A stretch of DNA of 64,000 nucleotides from Lodderomyces elongisporus (Eukaryota; Ascomycota; Pichiomycetes; Serinales; Debaryomycetaceae): positions 2,055,501 to 2,119,500 of the forward strand of contig NC_083673.1 in assembly GCF_030384665.1 (NCBI RefSeq), written 5' to 3'. A program made the position numbers and the translations under genes. Every line of letters starts with the position of its first letter. The first letter of the stretch is position 1. The notes beneath the pieces are model-generated. The model ran no database searches and was not told the origin of the DNA. It saw only the letters and a list, made by a program, of their open reading frames with translations. Shown here one piece after another: positions 48,414 to 58,815 of the stretch.

Positions 48414-51287
48414 TTGTTCTAATGGGCGAAAAAGAAAAGGGGGGGAAAGAGACAGGGAAGAATCAGAGGAATAAACATAAACAAGAAAAAAGAGAGAGAC
48501 AAAAAAAAAATCTAAACATCAAAACAGGTTTAACTTTAATAGCGATGGTCTATTGATTTATACTTGAAGCATAAATTTGTGTTTAGGATAGAAAATTTGA
48601 GCCAATTTGAAGTTTTTTCGGTTTGCTTTCCCTTAGTATTTGTTTTTTTTTTTTTGTTTTTTTTTTTTTGGCAAAACAGTGTGTTACAATGAAGTGGTTA
48701 TTATAGTTGCAGGGTTCTTGAGGGCCACCATTTTGTCGCCTCTTTTATACCCTTAGCCGATTATTCGCATGATTGTGTGTATTTTTGCTTTTTCCTCCAT
48801 TCTTGTTGTCGGTTTTGACTCAGGCTATTGACCCGCAATATGGACTAGAAATGTGAGCTCGTTTGGGATTGGTGAGCCATTGGTTTATTGAGTTTTTTTT
48901 TTTTTTTTTTTTTTTTTGGTCGATAACTTGAACTTGCTCATGGACCACTGAAATTTAAGGTTGAATGGAATCTGAGTCAGTAGATATTTTAAGCATATGA
49001 TGTGTAGCGCTCAAATAATAGGGCAAGAGGTCCAAATACGATAGCAAGGTACACTTAATGTACAAGATTTCTCGAAGAATTGTAGCTTTCCATTTCTTTT
49101 TTTTTTCTATTTTCTTTTGGAATGGTGGTTTTTGTATTTGGTTTTTGTATTTTGTTTCCATTTTTGTTTCCATTTTTGTCTTTTAATTTAGATTATAGAC
49201 TCTATTCCGGAATTACGTCATAGATGAGTTTGATATTTAAATTTTTACTTGCTTTGAGCAAAGAGTGATTTCATGTTTAAATTTGTAGCTACGCCTAAAA
49301 TACAGGAAACTTTGAGGATTTGTAATTTTTAAGTTTTACTTTTTTTAATTTACAAATTGAATACTCTCAGATACTTGGTGTATGGAATGCAGAATATGAA
49401 ATCTGGTGCTCTTTCGTATCTAGAACTGGAACTTAATTTCTTCCTAAAAAAAAAATAAGCTTGCTTTCACATCCAATTCCTTCTAACTTTTCTCTTCAGA
49501 TTTGGTTATATTTTTTTTTTTTGAGGGGAGGGCAATGTGAGTGTTTGGGTTTGGGTTTTTATTTGTGTTTGGGTTTTTATTTGTGTCTGTGTTTGTGTTT
49601 GTGTTTGTGTTTGAGTAATGTGTATGTGAGAGAGGGACTGGTGAAACGGAGGATTGGTGTTTGTCCACACTTTTTTGCTGGTTTTGCATTCTGATATTCT
49701 TGTAGCAAGTTGTTCAACTCAATTACACTTGGTGCAGACTGGATTGTTCCTTCACTGCCAAATGAACAATAAGGTAAATGAAGAAAACATTTTTTTTTTT
49801 TTACTATTGCTACCCTGTGCCCACTCTCCTCTCCTCATCACCTTCCATACTTTGGTTCTTTGATAGCAAGGATAGTCCAACCCATGCAACACACGCAATA
49901 AGCTAAAAAGGAAGCATACAGAATTGCCTCCTCCGCAAAAAAGAAAAAAGAAAAAACAAAATTAATCTAGGAATTAAAAATTAACATTACCAACGGAGGC
50001 CTATCAAACATAGAATCAAACAATTGAGTGGATGTCACGGCAAGTTTTAGTGAGACTCTTCTAATTCCTTCTTTCTTTTATATATATATGTATATATCTA
50101 CCAATGGCTTGAATCTTCATATTACTTTAAGCATTGGACAATCAATTGACTGGTGTCAAGTATTTGAATGACTTCCATCGGCACTAATTTACATCAAAAC
50201 TCCTTTGACTCCGGCATTTATCAGTTTCGTCGTTATGTAACTTTGGTGAAAATAAAGGTAGAAGGAAAGTGAAAGTATGAGAGAGAACGTATTCAAAGGT
50301 AGATAGAGTAAATGAAAACAGGGGGGAAAAAAGCCCCTTTAATTGACTTTAAAAAATTGGAATTGTGTGGAGACAGCAAACTAAAGAATATTTTTTTCCA
50401 CGACATACGTTAACGCTGATTGCTTTGGCTTATATCCATGTTGCGCAACAGGAGTGGTTATGTGAAATATAAAATATAAAATATAAAATGAATGTGAATT
50501 AGAGTAACAACAAAGAACAATAATAGGAGGTGTTGGGTGGGGGGAATATATATATAGAGAGAGAGAAAGAAAGGAGCATAAGGGGAGACCATACAATACA
50601 ATAGCAAACTATATAGCAAACTAAAGTCAAACAAGACACTGGTAGAATGAATATGGTGACAATATAAAGAATGTTGAGGCAAAACCCCCAAAAAAAAATA
50701 AAAAAAAAATATATATATATATACATATATATATATGTTAAAAAAAAAAAAATTTAAACCTCAATGTGCATTTGGCGTGACTTGAAACATATAGCAATTC
50801 AAGGTTCCCAAGTCTTATGTTGTTGTTCTTATTTCTTATTCTTCTTCTTCTTATTCTTTGTTCATTAATTTCGATAAAAGCTTGAGATTGCAAAAAATTC
50901 CAAGTAATTGTGGATCCAAAAGGTTCCAATTGCTCAATTGACAATACCCGTCAGTTGTTCCTATATAAGATACCCCCAGTTTGCTCTTCATCTGTTTCCA
51001 AAATTAATATCCCATTCTCTTATTTCTTCTTTTCCTTCTTTTCCTTTTTCTTCTTCTTCTTCTCTTCTCTATTTATCCTAATTTAACTTTAATTAATCAA
51101 CAACCAACCCCATTTTCAAAAATATTAAATTAATTGACCATATTGAAAACAATTTCAAACTAAAGCCAATTGATCTTACAAACTACTATTATTATTATTA
51201 TTCTTTTTCCTTTGCTTTAAAAAGAAACTTTTTAGAATTGACTTATAAACTTTAGCCAAAAGACCTAGCAAGAATACTTCACACAAT
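48414..51287 (+). other. 2.9 kb upstream region of the modular repeat protein gene
   Basis: No supported gene. It contains T25 at 48893-48917, T-runs at 48643-48670, a GTTTGG/TTTGTG minisatellite at about 49541-49615, (TA)n at 50082-50097, a KATATAAAA repeat at about 50466-50488, (AT)n at 50708-50737, and CTT repeats at 51027-51070. The last 300 bp is a T/C-rich then A-rich leader. Frames here are short and Cys/Leu or Phe-rich. Such length is usual for genes under complex morphological or stress control in this clade. Confidence 0.5.
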
Positions 51288-54200
51288 ATGAGTACATCAG
51301 AAGGTTTTGTTTCAAAAATTAAGAATGCCTTTGGCGGCGAGAAAGATTCTGAATCCTCCCCTCACTCAACGAGTTCGACTTCAAAAGAGCAGGTTTTGAA
51401 TGAAGCTCATAGAGAAGGCGAGAAACATGGCGCATCCAGTACTGCAGCAGGTACTGGAGCTACCACGGGGTCCGCGGTTGGAACAGGTGCAGCAACTAAC
51501 CCAACTTCATCTACTGGCACCCATTCTTATTCTCGTGCAAACACTGGCAACAAAGAGCATGACAATATCTTGAAAGAGGCATGGGAGGAAGGCCACAAAT
51601 TGTTTCACCATCACGCAAAAACAGGTAACACTGGAGTATATGCCGGCGGTACCGCAGCAGCCGGTGCAGCAGCCAGCGGTGTCGGTGGTTATGCAGCTTC
51701 AAACCAACACCACAAACCTACTAGTGATGCCGACTACACCACTAGAGACCTGGATGTTGTTACCAGCTCATCAAAAGGTCGCGTTGTTACTTCTCCTCCA
51801 CACGTTTCGAGAGAGCCATTGGCCCACCAAACACCCGGAGACTATACAAATTCAAAGAGACCTACTGATTCAACCGTTTTAGCTGGCAGAGAAAATGACA
51901 AGGATTACGAAGGTATAGTTGGCTCGCACCAATCGGGAACTAGACCAGATGACACACTTTCCTCTAGCAACAAAACTACGGGAGTTGTGGATAACACTCA
52001 TCCAAGTTATAGTGACGATTCAAGACCAGCCCAAGGTCATGGCAAGTTCTTTGACCCAAAGGACACCCAGGGTGGAGTTCTTGGTGCGGCAACTGCCTCC
52101 ACTGGTGCTACAAAAGCATACAACAAGGATCAATTTAGATCAAACCATCAAGAAGCTACCAAGGCTGAATATGTGGACCCAGACAGTTTAAAGACCAAAC
52201 CAACAGCTTATGAGCAAAGAGATAGAGAAAATGCCCAAGCCGAAAAGATTAAGGATCAAGCTTATGAAGTAGGTAACAGACAAGGTAAAAAAGATATTGA
52301 TCACGATCCTTCTTTGTTGGGTTCCAAGCAAGTTGGTGGTAAAGGAACTACAACTCTGAAGAATTCTGAAGACGCAGATGCCATCCACAGCGAAAATAAG
52401 TCAGCTTATAACAAAGATGGGGTTTCCGGTGTCTTGGAGAAAGAGCAAGGCTATTCTGGAAACAGCAACAAGCATCATACCGACAAGCAACACCCACTCA
52501 CTATCAAAAAGGGTGATGAAGTTCTTGGCGGTGTTGGTGTTGCTACTGCTAAACAAGACAATTACGACCCTGTTGCTACTGACCGCAGAATCTCAGATCT
52601 TGATAAGGAAATCAACAAAACAGATGACAGAATCAAGCAATTGAGAGGAGACCCTGACAATGCATCAACTTATGCCGTCCATAACGAGTCTATCAAGACT
52701 CCAACCTTGGCCAATGTTGATGACAATGAAAGAAATCAATTTGGTAGTACTGGTGCTGGTGCTGGTACTGGTACTGGTGCTGGCAATAACGCCACTAGTA
52801 CTACTGCTACTACTACCAATACTTCCGACCATCAAAACCCAGGTGTCTTAGCTGGCGCTGGTGGTGCTATCGCTGCTGCTGCTGGTTACTTGGGCTTTGG
52901 CAAAGCGGATCCAGCAACTGAGCTTGAAAACATCAAGAAGGAGGCTTACAATGCTGGTCATGCTCAAGGGAAGGACTTGTATGCTGGCTTGGGAAGCGGA
53001 AACACTTCACACGCCACCACTGGTACTACAGGTACTACAGGTACTACAGGTGCTACAGGTGCTACTGGTACCAACACTAAAGAAGGTATCAAGTCTAGTG
53101 CATACCGCGAGGGAGCTGAACAAGGCCGTAAAGAGAATCAAGGCCCGGGTTTAGTTGAGGAAGCCAAACATGCGGTGGAAGGCGCTGCTGCAACTGCTGC
53201 TGGATATTTGGGTTACGCTACTTACACCAACCGTGGTGATTCTTCTTCATCAGGGGCCACTCGTGCTCAACATGAAGGTGTTCTTAATGATGCTTACAAG
53301 GCTGGTCAAGAGAAATATCATAATGACAGAAAATCTGGTTCCACCGGTGTTGCTGGTACTTCTGGCTCAACAAACCAAGAAGGTATCATTGGTAAAGCTG
53401 AGCATGCTATTGAAGGAGCAGCTGCAACTGCAGCTGGCTACTTGGGCTATGCAACTTACACAGGTGACAACTCAAACAAGTCAACCAACGCAACTAGCGC
53501 AACTAACGCAACTAATCCTACAAGCTCAACTACTTCTGGTACTACAGGGTACGGCGCAAACGAAGGCACTCATCGTTCAGTTTCTGGAGAAGACGCGTCC
53601 ACCGGCAAATACCCAAAGAATGCTAGCGCTGCGCGCCCATCAACCACAGCAAGCACTGAAAAGCAACGTGATGCTGGTTACAGACACCCGGAATACAGAT
53701 CAGATGATTATAACCATTCTTCATCTAACCAATCTGGTGGTATTTTAGATAGCGCTAAAGGTGCTGTTGCTGGTGCCGCTGCTGGTGTTGCTGGTGCTGG
53801 TGCCGCTGCAGCTAACTATGCTAAAGGTGGCTCATCTAACCAAACTTCAGCACAAAAACACCAAGATGTTGAAGATTCGTTGCTTGTTGATGCTGAAAAG
53901 GCTGACCCATCGATTGAAAAGCTTCCAGCCCACAAGGTGAACAGAAAGGAACTTAGAGAAGAAGAAAAGCTTGGAGCAGATGCAACCCCTGAAGAAGAAC
54001 ATATTGTTGCTCATAACGAAGTCTCTGAGGGAGAGCGCAGTGCTAGTGAATGGAACAAGAAGCACGGTTTTGTTGAACCCACAAGTAGACATCCCAATGA
54101 AAAGCAACAAGATGTTGCCGACTCCTTATTAGTTGATGCGGAGAAGGCATACCCCGAAATTGAGAAATACCCAGCTCATAAGGGTAACAAGAAGGAATTG

Positions 54201-57200
54201 AAAGAGGAAACCACCCCAGGTCCAGAAGCTGGTGAAGATGTCAAAGAGAAAGCTGCAAACACTCAGTTTAAGAATTTGGAAGATGAAGTTGCTGCATACA
54301 ACAAAAAACATGGATTCACCTCGGGTAATCAAAAGAGTTCATTGATTGAAGTTGCTGAGCAAGCTGACCCTACAATTGAAAAATTACCAGCACACCATGG
54401 TAAATCAATTCAAGAGAACCTTAGTGATGCTCCAAAGGATACCGGTAATGACGTACAAGCTTTGCCTGCTGGTGCACCAACTGCAACTACTGAAGAGATC
54501 AAGGCTAATTTGGGTGTTGCAGGTGGTGAAGATGCCGCAGCGAGGCACCGCACGTCCAAAGGAAGTTTAGGTTCAGATAAGAACAATTCAAACAGCTCAA
54601 ACAGCTCAAACAGCAAATCTGCAGTGGCGGGTGCAGCTGGTGCAACTGGTGCAGCAGGTGCAGAACATGAAGCGAGGCACCGTGGGGGCAAGGACAGCGT
54701 AAGTTCAAGAAAAGAGAACTCAAATAAGACTACCGAACCCATTATCGCAGGTACCACCAACACATCATCATCATCGTCATCATCATCATCATCATCAAAA
54801 TACCCAAACTCGTCTGAACCCTCTCACAAAAGAAGTGTTTCCGGTGCTGCTTATAACACCACCAAACCATTGAAAGAGTCGGAAAGAGGACAGGCTGGCG
54901 CCTTGGATAGTGGGTTGCAAAAAGAGCTTTATGATCTCGGATACAAGAAGGGTAAAGCTGATTTGGTTATCACATCTGGTAAAGGAGACCACCCAAGTCG
55001 TGATGCCACAGTAGGGGCTATTGGTGCTGGTGGCGCTACTGGAGCTGCTTTGGATCATTCATTAAAGAAGGAATTATATGATCACGGATACAGAAGAGGA
55101 GCTACCGATCACACTGTTGGGCCACAAGGTGGCAATACTACTAGCCGCTCATCAGACTCAAGTTTAGATCCAACATTAAAGCAAGCGTTGTTTGAACATG
55201 GGCATGCTCAGGGTAAGAATGATTATGCTCAGGGCAGTCATAGAGGAGTATTGGGTGGTACCACCGGTGTCAGTGGCTCTTCGTATGATCCTCCGAACAA
55301 GTCCGAGATTAAAGAAGAGTATGAGAAATTGAAGCGCGATTTGTATGAGCACGGATACGCTAAAGGAAGCACAGAAAGAAAAAAGGAGAGAGATGAGGCA
55401 GCTCGTGTTGGTACTCATGGTTCGTCTCGCAATGAAGCCGCCGTAGTGTTGGGTTCAGCTGGTACTCTAGGTGCTGCTGCAGGTGCTGGCGTCGGTGCTG
55501 GTACTCGTGACATGAAACAACACACTAACGAATATGGTCAACCATCTGAGCGTGCAAACATTGATCGTCAGTCTGAGATTGTTGGTGAACAGACTGCTCA
55601 CCAGAGAGGCGAGGACACTGATAACAATCTTGTTGTGGAAGTTGTTGGTATTGAAGACAAGGAAGAAGCTTTGAGAACCGCAAGAAACGCTTCAAAGAAG
55701 TTGGATGAAAGGGGTGTTGATTTGACAAGTGGTAAGCTTGTTATTGATGCCAACAACAAGGAAATTTACAAAGAAGAGTACATCAGCGAAAGAGATTATC
55801 CTGAAAAGAATGTTGCCCCTGCTGCTGCTGCTACTACTTCTACTACTTCTTCTTCTTCTTCTTCTGCTGTACCTGTGGGCGCTGCTGGTTCTACATTAGG
55901 ACAGACAAGAGCTGCTGGGTATACCGAAGGTTTAGGAGACACAAATACTAAGTATGAAGGTGAAGGTGTAGGTCAAAAGACTCGTGTTCCCGAAACTTTA
56001 GGTCAAACAAGAACTGCTGGTTTTACTCAAGGTACTCAAGGTGTTGACACCTCTTATGAAGGCGATGGTGTTGGTCAACAGACTTATGTGCCAGAAACTT
56101 TAGGTCAAACTAGAACTGCTGGTTATACTCAAGGTACTCGAGGTGTTGACACTTCTTATGAAGGCGACGGTGCAGGACAAAAGACAAATATCAATGCTGG
56201 ACAGGGTGCATACGGAGCTACCCGTCAAACAGATGCTGGATTTGCCCAAGTCCACGGTCAAGGTCAACAAAGCACTAGATATGAAGGTGAAGGTGCTGGT
56301 CAAAGAACCAATCTTAATGCCGGTGCTAGCACTTTGAGTGGTCACCCTTGGGACGAAACTGAGTTGGCCAAACAGAGATTGCATGACGCTGCCAGAGGAA
56401 ATGCTGGATTATCAGCAGGGACTGATTCCGGTCATGGTTCCACTTTGAATGCTGTAGGTGCCGGTGCCGGTGCTGCTGGTGCTGCTGGGCTTGCTGGTAG
56501 TCACTCTCAAGGTACCAAACCAAAGACCTCGACTTCAAAATCTGGTAAATCTGAGGACGATGAGATCTTTGTCAATGTGAGAGGTATCAAAGATAATGCG
56601 TTGGCAACAAAGCTTGCAAGAACGGCAGTGGCCAGATTGCAGAAGACCCATGCCTCAGTGGTGTCCAAGGTTAAGGAATTGCAAGTTGACGCCAGCTCTG
56701 GTGTTGTGAGGGATGAGAATGGCAATGAAATTGCTCGCTATGAGGATTTGATTGTTGAGGGTGCTAAAGTTAGTAGACCATCAAGCCAAACGTCTTCACC
56801 AAAGAGGTCGGGTTCTCGTGGCCATAGAACAAACAAGTCTGTGAGTTCTATCGGCTCTGGGTCTGGTTCTGGTTCTGGTATTGGTACAGGTGCAGCCACG
56901 GGTGCCGGTTTAGGTGCGAGCGGTATTGCCGCCGCTGCTGCTAGAGATGCGTCAGCCAAGCATCCACATTTGACTGAACCAACTCACCACACTCTGGCAA
57001 ATACCGGTAAATACGACTATGCTTCGGCTGGCCAAAACCAGATTTCTTCTAAGCAATACGAATCTACTCCAGGAAAAGTGCAACCACCATATCCTGAGGG
57101 AGTTTCGGCTACTAGAAATACCACTGCTGATCCTAGATCTACTACTGGGGGTAATCATGGTTTGGGTTACGATGAAAACAAGATTCATTCTAGTGGCCAC

Positions 57201-58379
57201 CCATTAAAAGAGTCATCCGGCTCTTCTGGCTTTGGCTCCGGTACCGGTTACTCAGGTGGATTACCAGCTCATTCCAACTACGATGATGTTCAATATTCAA
57301 GCTCACATGGCCATGCTGCTGGCTCTGCTGGATTGCCAGGTCGCGGTCTTCACTCTAACCAGGAAATCCCACGTTCGTCTGAGAATACAAGTCAAGCATC
57401 AAGAGGATTGCCCACTCACTCCAACTATGATGAGAAGGAAACTGAAATAAGGAATGCTTATACTGATTCTGAAAATAACAAATCTCAACTGGGAGGTGGT
57501 TTGAGTGGATTAGCCGCTAGTATAGTTGGTGCTTCAGGCATTGGGGGTGCATTGGAGTCGATGGGTGTTACTTCGAGTGGCAACACCAGCTCTTCAAATC
57601 GAGGCGCCTCTATCCAAGGTGATAAGGCTGAAGCGGGTGTGAAAACTACTGATTCTACTCAACACTTGCTGGGTTCAAATGCTTATCCCAAGGATGCAGT
57701 GAGAGAATATTCTACTTCGTCATCGTCATCGACATTGGACAACAGGATCAATGATGCTACTGGTGGTCAATATAAGGACCATTCAAGAGGGTCAGTTGAT
57801 TCAAGAAACATTCCATCTTCATTTTCACGCGGCGAGGGTGGGCACACGAGCTTAGATCCTGTTAATTATGGTACTGCCGCAAACACGAGTGATAATACAA
57901 AATCACAGCAACAACAATACACTTCTAACTCAACTTCTGGAAATGCATCTAACTATGCCACAACCAACCCTGCTGCAACTACTGGTGGTGGTGGTAAATC
58001 AAACGATGTATTAAAAGACCTTGAAGTTGGATCGGGTAACACTGCAACATCACATAACCAAAGCCACGTTCCTAGAAAATTCGACTCAGATAATTATGAA
58101 AATGTTACTGCTGCTGAGTACATCAACGATGGCGGACTTGATGATTCCAAATACAAAGACAGAAATGCTTTTGCACAACCAACAACAAATACTGCTGCCT
58201 CTGCTGTTGGAAATGCCGGCCATAATACTTCGTCTTCTGGTTTGGGAGCAAGTCATGGAGTGCCAACAACTTCTTCATCTACACAACCTGCTGCTACCAG
58301 TGTAGGTGGAGGAGTGGACGCATATGACGAAGCCAACACATCAACAGGTTCTTACCGTATGCCAGGCGGTTGGGACTAA
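51288..58379 (+). CDS. Giant modular repeat protein (2,363 residues), uncharacterised
   Basis: Not recognised. One uninterrupted frame, rich in Gly, Ala, Ser, Thr, Asn and charged residues, with no signal peptide or clear long membrane span. Visible modules: (1) ten copies of an amphipathic motif of form aliphatic-x2-(E/A/D)-hydrophobic-(Y/W/F/H)-x2-G-x3-G-K/R (residues near 37, 95, 321, 549, 601, 665, 1210, 1258, 1297, 1349). (2) Ala/Gly helices such as EGAAATAAGYLGYATYT, at about 522-540, 626-650, 704-726 and 822-848. (3) Three copies of an acidic unit LLVDAEKADPSIEKLPAHK at about 860-1050. (4) About four copies of a 34-residue unit LGQTRTAGYTQG..DTSYEGDGVGQ at about 1535-1675. (5) A duplicated 60-residue alpha/beta-like module at about 1443-1500 and 1754-1825. 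The C-terminal third is disordered. The long upstream region suggests regulated expression. Function unknown; a scaffold or hydrophilin-like role is speculation. Confidence 0.9.
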   Translation: MSTSEGFVSKIKNAFGGEKDSESSPHSTSSTSKEQVLNEAHREGEKHGASSTAAGTGATTGSAVGTGAATNPTSSTGTHSYSRANTGNKEHDNILKEAWEEGHKLFHHHAKTGNTGVYAGGTAAAGAAASGVGGYAASNQHHKPTSDADYTTRDLDVVTSSSKGRVVTSPPHVSREPLAHQTPGDYTNSKRPTDSTVLAGRENDKDYEGIVGSHQSGTRPDDTLSSSNKTTGVVDNTHPSYSDDSRPAQGHGKFFDPKDTQGGVLGAATASTGATKAYNKDQFRSNHQEATKAEYVDPDSLKTKPTAYEQRDRENAQAEKIKDQAYEVGNRQGKKDIDHDPSLLGSKQVGGKGTTTLKNSEDADAIHSENKSAYNKDGVSGVLEKEQGYSGNSNKHHTDKQHPLTIKKGDEVLGGVGVATAKQDNYDPVATDRRISDLDKEINKTDDRIKQLRGDPDNASTYAVHNESIKTPTLANVDDNERNQFGSTGAGAGTGTGAGNNATSTTATTTNTSDHQNPGVLAGAGGAIAAAAGYLGFGKADPATELENIKKEAYNAGHAQGKDLYAGLGSGNTSHATTGTTGTTGTTGATGATGTNTKEGIKSSAYREGAEQGRKENQGPGLVEEAKHAVEGAAATAAGYLGYATYTNRGDSSSSGATRAQHEGVLNDAYKAGQEKYHNDRKSGSTGVAGTSGSTNQEGIIGKAEHAIEGAAATAAGYLGYATYTGDNSNKSTNATSATNATNPTSSTTSGTTGYGANEGTHRSVSGEDASTGKYPKNASAARPSTTASTEKQRDAGYRHPEYRSDDYNHSSSNQSGGILDSAKGAVAGAAAGVAGAGAAAANYAKGGSSNQTSAQKHQDVEDSLLVDAEKADPSIEKLPAHKVNRKELREEEKLGADATPEEEHIVAHNEVSEGERSASEWNKKHGFVEPTSRHPNEKQQDVADSLLVDAEKAYPEIEKYPAHKGNKKELKEETTPGPEAGEDVKEKAANTQFKNLEDEVAAYNKKHGFTSGNQKSSLIEVAEQADPTIEKLPAHHGKSIQENLSDAPKDTGNDVQALPAGAPTATTEEIKANLGVAGGEDAAARHRTSKGSLGSDKNNSNSSNSSNSKSAVAGAAGATGAAGAEHEARHRGGKDSVSSRKENSNKTTEPIIAGTTNTSSSSSSSSSSSKYPNSSEPSHKRSVSGAAYNTTKPLKESERGQAGALDSGLQKELYDLGYKKGKADLVITSGKGDHPSRDATVGAIGAGGATGAALDHSLKKELYDHGYRRGATDHTVGPQGGNTTSRSSDSSLDPTLKQALFEHGHAQGKNDYAQGSHRGVLGGTTGVSGSSYDPPNKSEIKEEYEKLKRDLYEHGYAKGSTERKKERDEAARVGTHGSSRNEAAVVLGSAGTLGAAAGAGVGAGTRDMKQHTNEYGQPSERANIDRQSEIVGEQTAHQRGEDTDNNLVVEVVGIEDKEEALRTARNASKKLDERGVDLTSGKLVIDANNKEIYKEEYISERDYPEKNVAPAAAATTSTTSSSSSSAVPVGAAGSTLGQTRAAGYTEGLGDTNTKYEGEGVGQKTRVPETLGQTRTAGFTQGTQGVDTSYEGDGVGQQTYVPETLGQTRTAGYTQGTRGVDTSYEGDGAGQKTNINAGQGAYGATRQTDAGFAQVHGQGQQSTRYEGEGAGQRTNLNAGASTLSGHPWDETELAKQRLHDAARGNAGLSAGTDSGHGSTLNAVGAGAGAAGAAGLAGSHSQGTKPKTSTSKSGKSEDDEIFVNVRGIKDNALATKLARTAVARLQKTHASVVSKVKELQVDASSGVVRDENGNEIARYEDLIVEGAKVSRPSSQTSSPKRSGSRGHRTNKSVSSIGSGSGSGSGIGTGAATGAGLGASGIAAAAARDASAKHPHLTEPTHHTLANTGKYDYASAGQNQISSKQYESTPGKVQPPYPEGVSATRNTTADPRSTTGGNHGLGYDENKIHSSGHPLKESSGSSGFGSGTGYSGGLPAHSNYDDVQYSSSHGHAAGSAGLPGRGLHSNQEIPRSSENTSQASRGLPTHSNYDEKETEIRNAYTDSENNKSQLGGGLSGLAASIVGASGIGGALESMGVTSSGNTSSSNRGASIQGDKAEAGVKTTDSTQHLLGSNAYPKDAVREYSTSSSSSTLDNRINDATGGQYKDHSRGSVDSRNIPSSFSRGEGGHTSLDPVNYGTAANTSDNTKSQQQQYTSNSTSGNASNYATTNPAATTGGGGKSNDVLKDLEVGSGNTATSHNQSHVPRKFDSDNYENVTAAEYINDGGLDDSKYKDRNAFAQPTTNTAASAVGNAGHNTSSSGLGASHGVPTTSSSTQPAATSVGGGVDAYDEANTSTGSYRMPGGWD
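55890..56320 (+). repeat. About 102-bp tandem coding repeat, roughly four copies
   Basis: Units begin near 55892, 55994 and 56096, with a diverged fourth from about 56217, encoding LGQTRTAGYTQG...YEGDGVGQKT. Spacing is 102 bp (34 codons) between the first three. Copies 2 and 3 are nearly identical at DNA level, indicating recent duplication or gene conversion. Confidence 0.85.
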
Positions 58380-58815
58380 GTGAAGGAAACGATTCATGCT
58401 TGGTGTGATGATTACTAGAGAAGTGAATTTTTGATTAGGATCTTGAATTTGATATTGAATCTGAGTTTTTTTTTTATATATATTATGCTGTTTAGAGTAT
58501 AAATTGTTACTACATTTTTATAACATATATATATATATATATATTATATAATCCTATTAGATTGAAATTTAAAAATTTTGTTTTGAATAACTATACCCGT
58601 GTTAAGTAATTGATTGAAGTTTGAGTACTTGAGCTCGATTATTTATCGTAGTCATACATCACCGAGAAAAAGAGAAAGATAAAAAGAGAAAGAAACGTGA
58701 GCTTTCAAAGGTTCAAATACTTATAATGCTCACGTAAAGGGAAAAAAAAAATGTCATTAATTGAGAAAAGAAAACATATCATACTATTCTACCCTTTTTC
58801 TGCCACTGCCTTTTT
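58380..58815. other. Convergent 3' flanks of the repeat-protein gene and HAP43
   Basis: AT-rich, with (TA)n at 58527-58549 and an A-run near 58742-58751. No gene seen. Confidence 0.5.

Noticed and set aside
53155..53748. 197-codon frame in another phase inside the giant repeat gene
   Set aside because: A long shadow frame caused by the absence of stops in GCT/ACT/GGT-rich DNA; composition is Leu/Gln-rich with no domain.
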